The notes under the pieces were generated by a model. It made no database searches. It was not told where the DNA came from and saw nothing but the letters and a program-made list of their open reading frames with translations. 64,000 bases of DNA from Patiriisocius_A hiemis (GTDB lineage Bacteria; Bacteroidota; Bacteroidia; Flavobacteriales; Flavobacteriaceae): positions 806,001 through 870,000 of the forward strand of contig NZ_JAVRHZ010000001.1 in assembly GCF_031846325.1 (NCBI RefSeq), in the 5' to 3' direction. A program made the position numbers and the translations under genes. Below, one piece after another: positions 53,579 to 62,182 of the stretch (positions within the stretch are counted from its first letter, which is position 1; every line of letters begins with the position of its first letter).

Positions 53579-54186
53579 GTCAAGAAAAAGACACTTATAA
53601 AACTATTACCACTAAGTCTCCAGAAGTTTTGTTTAAAGACAGAGGTAGTAAATTTTATGGCTACGCTTTTCCAATTACTACTGAAGATGAAGCCAAAAGC
53701 TGTATCGAAACACTAAAAAAAGAACATTACAATGCAAGACATTGGTGCTATGCCTGGCAATTAGGAAAACACTACGAATCCTACAGAGTAAATGATGATG
53801 GAGAACCCTCAAATAGTGCAGGAATGCCTATTTATGGACAATTACAATCTTTTGATGTTACTAATGTACTTGTTGTGGTAGTACGCTACTTTGGAGGAAC
53901 AAAACTTGGTGTTGGTGGATTAATACAAGCTTACAAAACTGGAGCACAATTAGCACTCTCAAAATCTAATATAGTTACGCGAACTATTAACGAAGAATTT
54001 TTACTACATTTTGAGTATCCAGAAATGAATACAGTAATGCGTATTATTAAGGATGAAAATATTAAAGTACTCACCCAAAAAATGGAACTCAATTGCATCT
54101 TTAAAATTAGTGTTAGAAAGAAAGATGCAGAGCGTATTTTTTCACTCTTTGAAAACACCTATAAAGTGATAATAAAAAGGGTTTAA
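53575..54186 (+). CDS. YigZ/IMPACT-family protein
   Basis: A 203-residue protein. The N-terminal IMPACT domain has KDRGSKFYGYAFPI near residues 21-34, NARHWCYAWQLG near 55-66, and the diagnostic DDGEPSNSAGMPIYGQL near 77-93. A short ferredoxin-like C-terminal domain follows (about 135-203). Eukaryotic IMPACT binds GCN1; the bacterial protein's role is not clear. It is the last gene of the ribD transcript and faces the thioesterase gene convergently. Confidence 0.9.
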   Translation: MSQEKDTYKTITTKSPEVLFKDRGSKFYGYAFPITTEDEAKSCIETLKKEHYNARHWCYAWQLGKHYESYRVNDDGEPSNSAGMPIYGQLQSFDVTNVLVVVVRYFGGTKLGVGGLIQAYKTGAQLALSKSNIVTRTINEEFLLHFEYPEMNTVMRIIKDENIKVLTQKMELNCIFKISVRKKDAERIFSLFENTYKVIIKRV

Positions 54187-54199
54187 TTTTTTGGTTTAA

Positions 54200-54598
54200 T
54201 TATTCTTTTAATTTATTCAACAAATAGTCTGGAGCCTTTCTGATTTTTTGAGTTGTACTATCAATAAAAACTAAATCTGTAGAGGCAGTAACAAGTAGTT
54301 GATTTTGTTCATTATGTATTTCGTAGTAAAATTCAATTTTAAAAGTAGGGACAGATTTTAAATTAGTAGTAATGGTAATAACATCGTCATAATACGCTGG
54401 TTTTTTGTAATTTACATTTAAATTAACAACAGGTAAGTGTATATTATTTGCTTCCATCCATTTGTATGAAAAGCCCAGTTCTCTGAGCCATTCGGTTCTA
54501 CCCTGCTCTAAAAATTGCGCATAATTTCCGTAGTAAACAATTCCCATTTGGTCTGTTTCACCATACCTAATTCTAAGTTTTGTCGTATTTTCTTTCAC
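54200..54598 (-). CDS. YbgC-like acyl-CoA thioesterase
   Basis: A 132-residue hotdog-fold protein. The N-terminal RIRYGETDQMGIVYYGNYAQFLEQGRTEWLRELG region (residues about 8-41), with the catalytic Asp in TDQMG, matches the 4-hydroxybenzoyl-CoA/YbgC thioesterases that hydrolyse short-chain or aromatic acyl-CoAs. Translation starts at GTG (54598). It is a single gene divergent from dnaA. Confidence 0.9.
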   Translation of the reverse strand: MKENTTKLRIRYGETDQMGIVYYGNYAQFLEQGRTEWLRELGFSYKWMEANNIHLPVVNLNVNYKKPAYYDDVITITTNLKSVPTFKIEFYYEIHNEQNQLLVTASTDLVFIDSTTQKIRKAPDYLLNKLKE

Positions 54599-54631
54599 AA
54601 TAAATTGGGAATTAAAAGGTTAAATTATTTG

Positions 54632-54639
54632 TAGATTTG
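54632..54639 (+). promoter_or_regulatory. candidate -7 box for dnaA
   Basis: TAGATTTG matches TAnnTTTG exactly, with a TTG 24 bases upstream (54605-54607). It would give a leader of about 160 bases before the dnaA ATG. The leader contains a TAACGTTA palindrome (54722-54729) and an AATGTT/AACATT inverted repeat (54734-54748). Confidence 0.38.
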
Positions 54640-54805
54640 AAAGTAACATAACATGCAAAAAAAAAACTACAATTTCAATAGCAAAACTATTTTTTTTTTC
54701 AATTAATTGTTCACATATTTGTAACGTTAAGAAAATGTTAGGAACATTCCTTTTCTAGCTTTTTTAACCGTCTGTAATTAACTAACTAATAATTTAAAAC
54801 TAAGC

Positions 54806-56233
54806 ATGAGTAAAACTGCCGAAACGGTATGGAATAATTGTCTGTCTTTTATTGAAGATAATATCACTTCGCAGGCCTACAAAACTTGGTTTGAACCCAT
54901 TAAAGCAGTAAAGCTTTCAGAAAACGCGTTAAGCATACAAGTCCCTAGTAAATTTTTCTATGAATGGTTGGAGGAGCACTATGTAAAACTGCTTAAAGTC
55001 GCACTTACTAAAGAGCTTGGGCAAACAGCAAAACTGGTGTACATTATAAAGATGGAAAACACCTATGGAAACAAGCAACCCTTTACTGAAAAAATACCGA
55101 GTTCAAACAGATCGCAAGTAAAGTCACAAGAAGTTGATGTCCCAATTAAAAACAAAAGTCCAGAATTAAAAAACCCTTTTGTAATCCCAGGGATTCGAAA
55201 TGTAAAGATAGAGTCACAGCTTAACCCTAGCTATAATTTTGAAAATTTCTTAGAAGGAGAATCAAACAGGTTAGCACGTTCTGCAGGAATGGCAGTCGCA
55301 AATAAGCCAGGAGGTACTTCTTTTAACCCATTACTTATTTTTGGTGGTGTAGGTCTTGGAAAAACACATTTAGCACATGCTATAGGTGTTGAAATTAAAG
55401 ATAAATATCCAGAAAAAACGGTTTTATATATTTCTGCTGAAAAATTTACGCAACAATATATAGAGTCTGTTAAGAAAAATAACAGAAACGACTTTATACA
55501 CTTCTATCAAATTATAGACGTGTTGATTGTCGATGACATACAGCTTCTTTCCGGAAAAGCAGGAACACAAGATGTTTTCTTCCATATATTTAATCACTTG
55601 CATCAAAATGGAAAGCAAGTAATTCTTACAAGTGATAAAGCACCAGTAGATATGATAGATATAGAACAACGTCTATTATCACGTTTTAAATGGGGCTTAT
55701 CTGCAGAGTTAAATCATCCAGATTACGATACACGTGTTGCAATAATAAAAAACAAGCTGTATAGAGATGGTGTAGAAATGCCAGAAGATATTGTTGAGTT
55801 TTTAGCAAACAATATAAAAACCAACATTAGAGAGCTAGAAGGTGCTATTATTTCATTAATTGCGCACTCTTCTTTCAATAAAAAAGATATTACCATAGAT
55901 CTTGCAAAAAAGATTGTTGACAACTACGTTAAGCACACTAAGCGAGAAGTATCTATAGATTACATACAAAAAGTAGTAAGTGAATACTTCCAGATGGACG
56001 TAGAGACCCTGCAGTCTAAGACTAGAAAAAGACATATTGTACAAGCAAGGCAGTTGGCAATGTTTTTTGCCAAAAAGTTCACTAAGGCATCTTTGGCTTC
56101 TATTGGTTCACAAATAGGACAACGTGATCATGCTACGGTATTACATGCTTGTAAAACAGTAGATAATTTATCAAGTACCGACAAGCAATTTAGAAAGTAT
56201 GTTGAAGACCTCAATAAAAAATTAACATTATAA
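54806..56233 (+). CDS. dnaA: chromosomal replication initiator DnaA
   Basis: A 475-residue initiator. Domain I begins VWNNCLSFIEDNITSQAYKTWF. Domain II is a short linker (about 90-130). Domain III is the AAA+ ATPase: YNFENFLEGESNRLA, Walker A FGGVGLGKTHLAHA near residues 177-190, Walker B VLIVDDIQLL, and the sensor/arginine region LLSRFKWGL. Domain IV carries the DnaA box recognition helix IGQRDHATVLHACKTV near 430-445. It is followed directly by a terminator. No DnaA-box cluster was found next to it. Confidence 0.97.
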   Translation: MSKTAETVWNNCLSFIEDNITSQAYKTWFEPIKAVKLSENALSIQVPSKFFYEWLEEHYVKLLKVALTKELGQTAKLVYIIKMENTYGNKQPFTEKIPSSNRSQVKSQEVDVPIKNKSPELKNPFVIPGIRNVKIESQLNPSYNFENFLEGESNRLARSAGMAVANKPGGTSFNPLLIFGGVGLGKTHLAHAIGVEIKDKYPEKTVLYISAEKFTQQYIESVKKNNRNDFIHFYQIIDVLIVDDIQLLSGKAGTQDVFFHIFNHLHQNGKQVILTSDKAPVDMIDIEQRLLSRFKWGLSAELNHPDYDTRVAIIKNKLYRDGVEMPEDIVEFLANNIKTNIRELEGAIISLIAHSSFNKKDITIDLAKKIVDNYVKHTKREVSIDYIQKVVSEYFQMDVETLQSKTRKRHIVQARQLAMFFAKKFTKASLASIGSQIGQRDHATVLHACKTVDNLSSTDKQFRKYVEDLNKKLTL

Positions 56234-56239
56234 CTATTT

Positions 56240-56266
56240 AATCCCGCCTTGAGCGGGATTTTTTAT
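56240..56266 (+). terminator. terminator after dnaA, abutting the phosphatase gene
   Basis: AATCCCGC (56240-56247) pairs with GCGGGATT (56253-56260) around a 5-base loop, followed by T residues. The stem begins 7 bases after the dnaA stop codon, and the T tract ends only a few bases before the next ATG (56271). Confidence 0.85.
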
Positions 56267-56270
56267 ACCT

Positions 56271-56723
56271 ATGAAAACAAAAGTATTAATGGTTTGCCTT
56301 GGCAATATTTGCCGTTCTCCCTTGGCAGAAGGAATTTTAAAATCTAAAGTTGATTTAAAAAAAATAGATGTTTCATCGGCTGGAACTGGAGGGTGGCATG
56401 TTGGAGATTTACCAGACCCTAGAAGTATTGCAATAGCCAAAAAAAATGGAATTGATATTACAGATCAACGTGGAAAACAATTTTCTACATATGATTTTGA
56501 AATTTATGATTACATTTTTGTAATGGATAACTCTAACTACAACGATGTCATCAAGCTTGCCACCTCTGAAGATGAAAAACAAAAAGTACAACTCATACTG
56601 GAAGAAATCTTTCCTGGTGAGAAAGTAGATGTGCCAGACCCATACTACGGAGGAGATCAAGGCTTCGAAAATGTTTACAAAATGCTAGACGAGGCTTGTG
56701 AAAAAATTGCAAAGCGCCTCTAA
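56271..56723 (+). CDS. low-molecular-weight protein-tyrosine phosphatase
   Basis: A 150-residue phosphatase. The P-loop CLGNICRSPLAEG has the nucleophile Cys near residue 9 and Arg near 15, and the general-acid Asp lies in DPYYGG near residue 123. In bacteria such enzymes often reverse BY-kinase phosphorylation in polysaccharide export, but no kinase gene is in this window. It starts 4 bases after the dnaA terminator and leaves little room for a promoter of its own. Confidence 0.93.
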   Translation: MKTKVLMVCLGNICRSPLAEGILKSKVDLKKIDVSSAGTGGWHVGDLPDPRSIAIAKKNGIDITDQRGKQFSTYDFEIYDYIFVMDNSNYNDVIKLATSEDEKQKVQLILEEIFPGEKVDVPDPYYGGDQGFENVYKMLDEACEKIAKRL

Positions 56724-56767
56724 CCAGAAAAATAGCTAGTTTTTTGTTACATTAGTAAAAAAAAGCC

Positions 56768-58150
56768 ATGAAAAGAGTTATTACAACGCTATTACTTATT
56801 TTTTCGGTAAGTGTAGCTACAAGTCAATTTATAGAATTAGACCTTATTCAAGATGGATTTAACAATCCTGTAAATCTACAAAATGCAGGAGACGAACGCC
56901 TTTTTGTTGTTGAACAAGGAGGTCGTATTAAAATAATGCAACCCAATGGAGGTGTTAATCCAGATTTATTCTTAGATATTTCTACACAAATTTCTAGTGG
57001 TGGAGAACGCGGACTTTTAGGACTTGCTTTTCATCCTGACTATTCTAATAATGGGTTCTTCTATGTGTATTACACAAAACCAAATGGAGATTCTCAAATT
57101 TCAAGATTTTCAGTAGATCCAAATAATCCAGATCTTGCAGACCCTAACTCCGAACTACCATTCTTAGATTTTGATCAACCATTCTCAAATCATAATGGAG
57201 GTTGCCTTGCTTTTGGTCCAGATGGCTTCTTGTATATTTCTTCTGGAGATGGTGGTAGTGGTGGAGACCCTGGAAATAGAGCACAAAACACATCGCTCTT
57301 ACTTGGAAAGTTATTACGAATAGATGTAGACAACCCTTCTGGAACTAACAATTATAGTATACCATCTGACAACCCTTTTGCCGGTAGTAGTAGTGATGCA
57401 CAAGAAATCTGGGCTTACGGGCTACGTAATCCTTGGAAATTTTCATTTGATAGTGCCAATGGAGATATCTGGATTGGAGATGTAGGGCAGGGTGAAGTTG
57501 AAGAAATTGATAGAGCAGCTATTACCGATGCAGGATTAAATTATGGCTGGAGATGTTATGAAGGATCACAACCATTTAATACGACTGGTTGTCCAACAGT
57601 AGCTGACTTAACATTTCCAATTGCAGAATACTCTTCTGCTAGTAACACAGCTAATTGTTCAATAACTGGAGGGAATGTATATAGAGGAACAGAATATCCG
57701 GATTTTGTAGGGTTATACTTTTTCTCAGATGTATGTAGCGGCCTTATAGGTACAGTAGATCAAAATGGAAACTTAATAGAGCATGGAACCTTTGGAGGGT
57801 CATGGGTTTCCTTTGGAGAAGATGTTAATAATGAATTATATATTGTAAGTATTACTGGCGGTATTTCAAGAGTAAGACAACCTGAAGAACTTGGAGTGGA
57901 AGAAAATGATTTAGAAGCTTTTGAAATGTTTCCTAATCCAGCTTCAGAAAGTGTAACACTAAAACTTCAAAACAACAAAATAGACACCATTACTATTGTT
58001 GATATTAAGGGAAGCTTGGTTTTTTCTGAAAGTAACCTTAACCTATCTCAAAAAAAAATTAGTACAAATAAACTAAATGCCGGTTTCTACTTAGTTAATG
58101 TAAAAACAGTTACAGGACATAACATTGTAAAAAAACTTGTGGTAAAATAA
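56768..58150 (+). CDS. secreted PQQ-type sugar dehydrogenase with T9SS type A tail
   Basis: A 460-residue exported protein. The signal peptide ends near SVATSQ (residue about 20). Residues about 25-370 form a six-bladed beta-propeller of the glucose/sorbosone dehydrogenase family: GGRIKIMQPNGG, ERGLLGLAFHPDYSNNGFFYVYYT, FSNHNGGCLAFGPDGFLYISSGDGG, EIWAYGLRNPWKFSFD and GQGEVEEID. The last 75 residues (ENDLEAFEMFPNPASESVTL to VKKLVVK) are a T9SS type A sorting domain. It probably oxidises aldoses using PQQ outside the cell; no PQQ synthesis genes are seen here. Confidence 0.9.
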   Translation: MKRVITTLLLIFSVSVATSQFIELDLIQDGFNNPVNLQNAGDERLFVVEQGGRIKIMQPNGGVNPDLFLDISTQISSGGERGLLGLAFHPDYSNNGFFYVYYTKPNGDSQISRFSVDPNNPDLADPNSELPFLDFDQPFSNHNGGCLAFGPDGFLYISSGDGGSGGDPGNRAQNTSLLLGKLLRIDVDNPSGTNNYSIPSDNPFAGSSSDAQEIWAYGLRNPWKFSFDSANGDIWIGDVGQGEVEEIDRAAITDAGLNYGWRCYEGSQPFNTTGCPTVADLTFPIAEYSSASNTANCSITGGNVYRGTEYPDFVGLYFFSDVCSGLIGTVDQNGNLIEHGTFGGSWVSFGEDVNNELYIVSITGGISRVRQPEELGVEENDLEAFEMFPNPASESVTLKLQNNKIDTITIVDIKGSLVFSESNLNLSQKKISTNKLNAGFYLVNVKTVTGHNIVKKLVVK

Positions 58151-58151
58151 T

Positions 58152-58865
58152 ATGGAAGAATCTAGAGGAAATTTATATTTAATCCCCTGTACATTAGGAG
58201 ACACCTCTCCTCTAGAAGTATTACCATTATTAGTTAAAAAAGCAATTGAGCATATTAACCATTATGTTGTTGAACATGAAAAAACAGCAAGGCGCTTTAT
58301 TAAAAATGTAGATCCAAAAAAATCACAACCAGATTTAGAGTTTCAGCTTATTAATAAGTTTACCAATGAGTTAGAGATTCCGCAAATGCTAACTCCCTGT
58401 TTTGAAGGGAAAGATGTTGGAGTTATAAGTGATGCTGGATGCCCAGGTATTGCAGACCCCGGTGCAATGCTCGTTGCTGAAGCACACAGAAACAACATAA
58501 AAGTAGTCCCTCTCGTAGGCCCCTCATCTATACTCTTAGCTATGATGGCAAGTGGGTTTAATGGTCAAAACTTTGCATTTAATGGATATCTCCCGATTGA
58601 TAAGCGTGAGCGAAAAACTGAAATAAAAAAGTTAGAAAAGCTTTCACTAGATAAAGACCAATCTCAACTTTTTATTGAAACGCCTTACAGAAACAACCAA
58701 ATGTTAGAAAGTTTAATGGCAAGCTTACATGATGACACCCAAGTATGTGTTGCTTGTGATATTACCTTACCTACAGAATATATAAAAACACTACCCGTTA
58801 AACTTTGGAAAAAAACAAAAGTGGATCTCAATAAGAGACCCACTTTATTTATAATACAGAGATAA
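58152..58865 (+). CDS. RsmI-related SAM-dependent methyltransferase
   Basis: A 237-residue tetrapyrrole-methylase-fold protein. Features are LYLIPCTLGDTSPLEVLP at the start, EKTARRFIKNVDP near 44-56, the DAGCPGIADPGAMLVAEAH SAM loop near 94-112, PLVGPSSILLAMMASGFNG near 119-137, and FIETPYRNNQML near 174-185. It resembles RsmI (16S rRNA C1402 2'-O-methyltransferase) but is the distinct shorter paralogue common in Bacteroidota; its substrate is not established. It starts one base after the dehydrogenase stop. Confidence 0.85.
   Translation: MEESRGNLYLIPCTLGDTSPLEVLPLLVKKAIEHINHYVVEHEKTARRFIKNVDPKKSQPDLEFQLINKFTNELEIPQMLTPCFEGKDVGVISDAGCPGIADPGAMLVAEAHRNNIKVVPLVGPSSILLAMMASGFNGQNFAFNGYLPIDKRERKTEIKKLEKLSLDKDQSQLFIETPYRNNQMLESLMASLHDDTQVCVACDITLPTEYIKTLPVKLWKKTKVDLNKRPTLFIIQR
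58818..58850 (+). terminator. terminator-like hairpin inside the end of the methyltransferase gene
   Basis: A 12-bp stem with one mismatch (58818-58829 with 58835-58846) and a 5-base loop is followed by a TATTTAT run. It overlaps the last codons of the gene and lies just before the convergent transglycosylase gene. Confidence 0.5.
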
Positions 58866-58873
58866 TATTTTAT

Positions 58874-59524
58874 TTATAAAAGCACTTTTGCTTTTCTATT
58901 TGGTATTATGTGTGATGTATCGTAACCAGAAAACTTACGCAAATAATGTTTTATAGAAGTACCAAAGGCATCGCTAAAAGCAATTGCTCCACCACTCCTT
59001 AAATATTTCTTTACATTTCCAGCACCTGCAAGATGTGCAGCAGCTAAAATCCCTGATTCAGTAATTTTTACACCGCCAATATTTCTACCAACATACCTTT
59101 TAATATCTTTTCTTAGTATCCACTTATTACGAGAAGTATAGGCACTAAACGCTTTTTCTTGTAATTCTGAATCTGCTAAAAATAGGTCTGGGTTATAAAC
59201 CCCAATCATTTGTAGAGTCGTTCTTGCAAATTGATATTTCCCTAAGTAACCAAATGTATTGATTGTTGAATAATTGCCTCTAGATTCTTTAAAACCTAAA
59301 GCCTCTTTAAAACCAACATAAGATTTACCTAAAAATAAGCTGTAAGGAGATATTTCTTCTTTAGATAAAATAATTTCATCTTCATTAGGAACATAAAAAA
59401 ACAAATCTGAGTCATCTGCAATTTTATAGTGCGATAAATCTACTTGTTTCTTGTACGTAAAGCCTGTTGCAACTACTATAGTAACAACTAAAACGGCTAC
59501 AAATTGTATAATGTTTTGCTTCAT
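58874..59524 (-). CDS. lytic transglycosylase-like (lysozyme-fold) protein
   Basis: About 216 residues from the ATG at 59524. One N-terminal helix (FVAVLVVTIVVATGF) anchors or exports it. The C-terminal domain shows FKEALGFKESRGNYSTINTFGYLGKYQFARTTLQMIG, in which a Glu in KESRGNY is a likely catalytic residue, and GILAAAHLAGAGNVKKYLRSGG, as in SLT-like lysozyme-fold domains. It likely cuts peptidoglycan glycan strands. The frame continues to 59572, but a TATATTTG promoter box lies there, so a later start is required. Confidence 0.8.
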   Translation of the reverse strand: MKQNIIQFVAVLVVTIVVATGFTYKKQVDLSHYKIADDSDLFFYVPNEDEIILSKEEISPYSLFLGKSYVGFKEALGFKESRGNYSTINTFGYLGKYQFARTTLQMIGVYNPDLFLADSELQEKAFSAYTSRNKWILRKDIKRYVGRNIGGVKITESGILAAAHLAGAGNVKKYLRSGGAIAFSDAFGTSIKHYLRKFSGYDTSHIIPNRKAKVLL

Positions 59525-59569
59525 TTTTTTGAAATTTGGAGGCATTAACAACCCCTCATTTTCAGCGCG

Positions 59570-59577
59570 CAAATATA
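59570..59577 (-). promoter_or_regulatory. candidate -7 box for the lytic transglycosylase-like gene
   Basis: The minus-strand reading is TATATTTG, a full match to TAnnTTTG. The implied leader is about 40 bases to the ATG at 59524. A TTG candidate is 25 bases upstream, so the -33 element is weak. Confidence 0.45.
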
Positions 59578-59683
59578 CAACAAATTATAATAATATGAAA
59601 ATCAAATAGTTAAATAATGTTAAAGAAAAACAATAGATAGTATTTATTAACTTATTTTTGTTAACAAACTGTAAAACAAACAG

Positions 59684-60733
59684 TTATCTATTTACTCCAT
59701 TTTCATTTACCCAACGAACATATGCCTTTTTATTTTGATTGTGTTGCGAAAGTGTTTTTGCAAACTTGTGATAACCGAAATTTGTTACGTCTGCAACAAA
59801 ATAAAAGTAGTCATGCTTCTCATAATTTAGTACTCCATCGATTGCAGATATATCTGGCATGAAAATAGGCCCTGGAGGAACACCAGTAAATTTATAGGTA
59901 TTGTATTTTGAATCTATTTCCAAGTCTCTATACAATACTCTTTTAATTACTTGATTAAAATCATTTTCAGCTAGTTTCTTGGCATAGATTACAGTAGGGT
60001 CTGCTTGTAATGGCATTCCCTTATTAATTCTATTAATATAAACGCCCGCAACTCGAGGTCGTTCTTCTACTTTAGCCGTTTCTTTTTGAACAATGGATGC
60101 TAATGCCATTACTTGGTCTCTTGATAAGCCTACTGCATTGGCTTTATTGTTTCGGTCTATGTTCCAAAAACGATTGTACTCAGTTAACATTTTATCTCGA
60201 AAAGCTTCTGGTGAAGTATTCCAATATACCTCATAACTATTAGGGATGTACATCCCGAGTGCTGTTTGTGGCGTAAACCCTGATTTTTTCAAAAAAACAG
60301 AGTCTCTCATAGCTTGTAAAAATGACAAACTATCTGCATCTAGCTGTTTAGACAAGTGTCCAGCCAAATTCTCAAGGCGTTCTTGGTTATTGTATTTTAC
60401 AAGTACAGGAATATTTTTACTACGAATGGTATTAACAATATCGTTATTATTCATTCCTTTTTTTATAATAAAGTGCCCTGGTTTTATATTGTTGTGATAT
60501 TCTTTTTTTCTAGCAACAGTTTCAAATGCAGAAATATCTTCTAATAAAGGTGCTAAATCTTGCAAAACTTCACTAAAGTTGGCATTTGTCGATATATATA
60601 CATGTGCCTCTTCATTATTAAAAGCAGTATTAGGGCTAAATATAGTTTGGTAGATAAACCAAGAAAATACTGCCATAGCCACTACTCCAAGTAATAAAAT
60701 AGTAACTAATATTTTTTTAATGTACGAACTCAT
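59684..60733 (-). CDS. mltG: endolytic transglycosylase MltG
   Basis: A 349-residue membrane-anchored enzyme (YceG family) that cleaves nascent glycan strands. There is one N-terminal helix (residues about 7-29), then a LysM-like subdomain, and the catalytic domain with MALASIVQKETAKVEERPRVAGVYINRINKGMPLQADPTVIY (residues about 205-247), containing the conserved catalytic Glu of the KET motif. PPGPIFMPDISAIDGVLNYE near 288-307 is also typical. It is the last gene of a dapF-GNAT-mltG run. Confidence 0.94.
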   Translation of the reverse strand: MSSYIKKILVTILLLGVVAMAVFSWFIYQTIFSPNTAFNNEEAHVYISTNANFSEVLQDLAPLLEDISAFETVARKKEYHNNIKPGHFIIKKGMNNNDIVNTIRSKNIPVLVKYNNQERLENLAGHLSKQLDADSLSFLQAMRDSVFLKKSGFTPQTALGMYIPNSYEVYWNTSPEAFRDKMLTEYNRFWNIDRNNKANAVGLSRDQVMALASIVQKETAKVEERPRVAGVYINRINKGMPLQADPTVIYAKKLAENDFNQVIKRVLYRDLEIDSKYNTYKFTGVPPGPIFMPDISAIDGVLNYEKHDYFYFVADVTNFGYHKFAKTLSQHNQNKKAYVRWVNENGVNR

Positions 60734-60751
60734 AATATGGTTAACTAAGTT

Positions 60752-61273
60752 TTATTCTGAAATTAATTGATACAAGAATACATCTTTATATTCACCCTTG
60801 GTTGCTAACCAATCTTTTTTAACGCCATACTTTTTAAAGCCTAACTTTTCAAATAAGCCAATGCTTGCAATATTACTATCTGTGATTGTAGCATGCACTT
60901 GATGTACTAATAATTGATTAAATACATAATCAATTACTAAAGATAGCGATTCAGCAGCATACCCTTTTTGTTTATTTTCTTCTGAAGCTATAATAATTCC
61001 TACTCCTACTCGCCTATTTTTAGGATCAAAGTCAAACAAATCAATAAACCCAATTGTTTCTGAAGTAATAATAGAAACAATAACTAAACGTAATTGTTTT
61101 ACTTCATAAATGTCTTTATGAGAGTTTGCTAGGTAATCTTTTAATACAAACTTAGAATAGGGAGTTAAAGTAGAGCTAACTTCCCAAATAGTTGAGTCGT
61201 TTTCTAATTTATAAAGAAAAGACAAGTCTTCAGGCTCTAAGGCTCGTAGTAATATGTTTTCAGTTTGTAACAT
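60752..61273 (-). CDS. RimJ/RimL-like GNAT acetyltransferase
   Basis: A 173-residue transferase. The start ILLRALEPEDLSFLYKLEND is typical of RimJ/RimL-like GNATs. The CoA motif region is VGVGIIIASEENKQKGYAAESLSLVIDYVF near residues 87-116, followed by VHATITDSNIASIGLFEKLGFKKYG near 122-146. The acceptor is unknown. Its ATG overlaps the dapF stop by one base, and it precedes mltG by 18 bases. Confidence 0.85.
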   Translation of the reverse strand: MLQTENILLRALEPEDLSFLYKLENDSTIWEVSSTLTPYSKFVLKDYLANSHKDIYEVKQLRLVIVSIITSETIGFIDLFDFDPKNRRVGVGIIIASEENKQKGYAAESLSLVIDYVFNQLLVHQVHATITDSNIASIGLFEKLGFKKYGVKKDWLATKGEYKDVFLYQLISE

Positions 61274-62049
61274 TATATATTTAGTACTCCTTCAAAAACT
61301 TGAGTTGCAAGACCAATAAGGTAAATATTAGAATATCCCGCTTCAGATTTTGTAAAGGACACTTTTAAAACTCCTCCAGGCGTATTTAATTGTATTTGAC
61401 TACTATTTGCTAATCCCTTTTTATAAACTGCTAATGCTACTGCAGTTACTCCGGTCCCACATGAAAGAGTTTCATCTTCTACTCCTCGTTCATAGGTTCT
61501 AACTGAAAAAATGTCATTTCCTAAAGGAGTAACAAAGTTTACATTAGCTCCTTCCCTACCATATACCTCATTTCTAATTTTTCTTCCTTCGCCAAAAACA
61601 TCATATTGGGTAACATTTTCAACTAATTGGACATGATGTGGAGATCCTGTATCGAGAAATACATACGAATCATTTTCTGTAATTGTTGAAACGTCATTCA
61701 TTTTTAAAGATACCGTTGCATTTTCTATTGTAGCCTCATGAACTCCATCTATAGCTTCAAAAGTGGTACTCTTATTAATAATGCCAAGGTAATTAGCAAA
61801 ATGCACAATACATCTACCTCCATTACCACACATACTACTTAAGTTACCATCTGCATTGTAGTAAACCATAGTAAAATCAAAGTTATCATTATTCTCTAAT
61901 AAGATAAACCCATCTGCCCCTATGCCAAATTTTCGGTTACAGAGTTGTTCTACTAGTTTGGTATCGTTTTTGGGGAATTTTAATTGACGATTATCGACTA
62001 ATACAAAGTCATTACCCGTTCCTTGATATTTATAAAAAGATAATTTCAC
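61273..62049 (-). CDS. dapF: diaminopimelate epimerase
   Basis: A 258-residue enzyme that converts LL-DAP to meso-DAP for lysine and peptidoglycan. The start KLSFYKYQGTGNDFVLVDNR is the standard N-terminus. The catalytic Cys pair is in MCGNGGRCIVHFA near residue 75 and LSCGTGVTAVALA near 206. The frame runs up to a TTG at 62085, but that TTG is the -33 element of the promoter, so the start is GTG 62049. It is the first gene of the dapF-GNAT-mltG run. Confidence 0.94.
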   Translation of the reverse strand: MKLSFYKYQGTGNDFVLVDNRQLKFPKNDTKLVEQLCNRKFGIGADGFILLENNDNFDFTMVYYNADGNLSSMCGNGGRCIVHFANYLGIINKSTTFEAIDGVHEATIENATVSLKMNDVSTITENDSYVFLDTGSPHHVQLVENVTQYDVFGEGRKIRNEVYGREGANVNFVTPLGNDIFSVRTYERGVEDETLSCGTGVTAVALAVYKKGLANSSQIQLNTPGGVLKVSFTKSEAGYSNIYLIGLATQVFEGVLNI

Positions 62050-62054
62050 AACAG

Positions 62055-62085
62055 CAAAGATACCAAAAGCCTGTTTGGCTATCAA
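62055..62085 (-). promoter_or_regulatory. promoter for dapF, near-leaderless
   Basis: On the minus strand, TTG (62085-62083) is followed after 20 bases by TATCTTTG (62062-62055). Both elements match the Bacteroidota consensus. The box ends 5 bases before the GTG at 62049, so the transcript should start at or within a few bases of the start codon. Confidence 0.72.
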
Positions 62086-62182
62086 CTAAATAATGCTGTT
62101 AAATGGACGTTAAAGTGTGAAACTTTGTATACTAATTCTCGTCTTAAAAGTGTTAATACTAATGAATTAAAATTTGAAGACC

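Noticed and set aside
54599..54805. Possible chromosomal replication origin upstream of dnaA
   Set aside because: Only one degenerate DnaA-box-like site is present and no cluster or clear unwinding repeat array is seen. A GC-skew plot of the whole genome would be needed.
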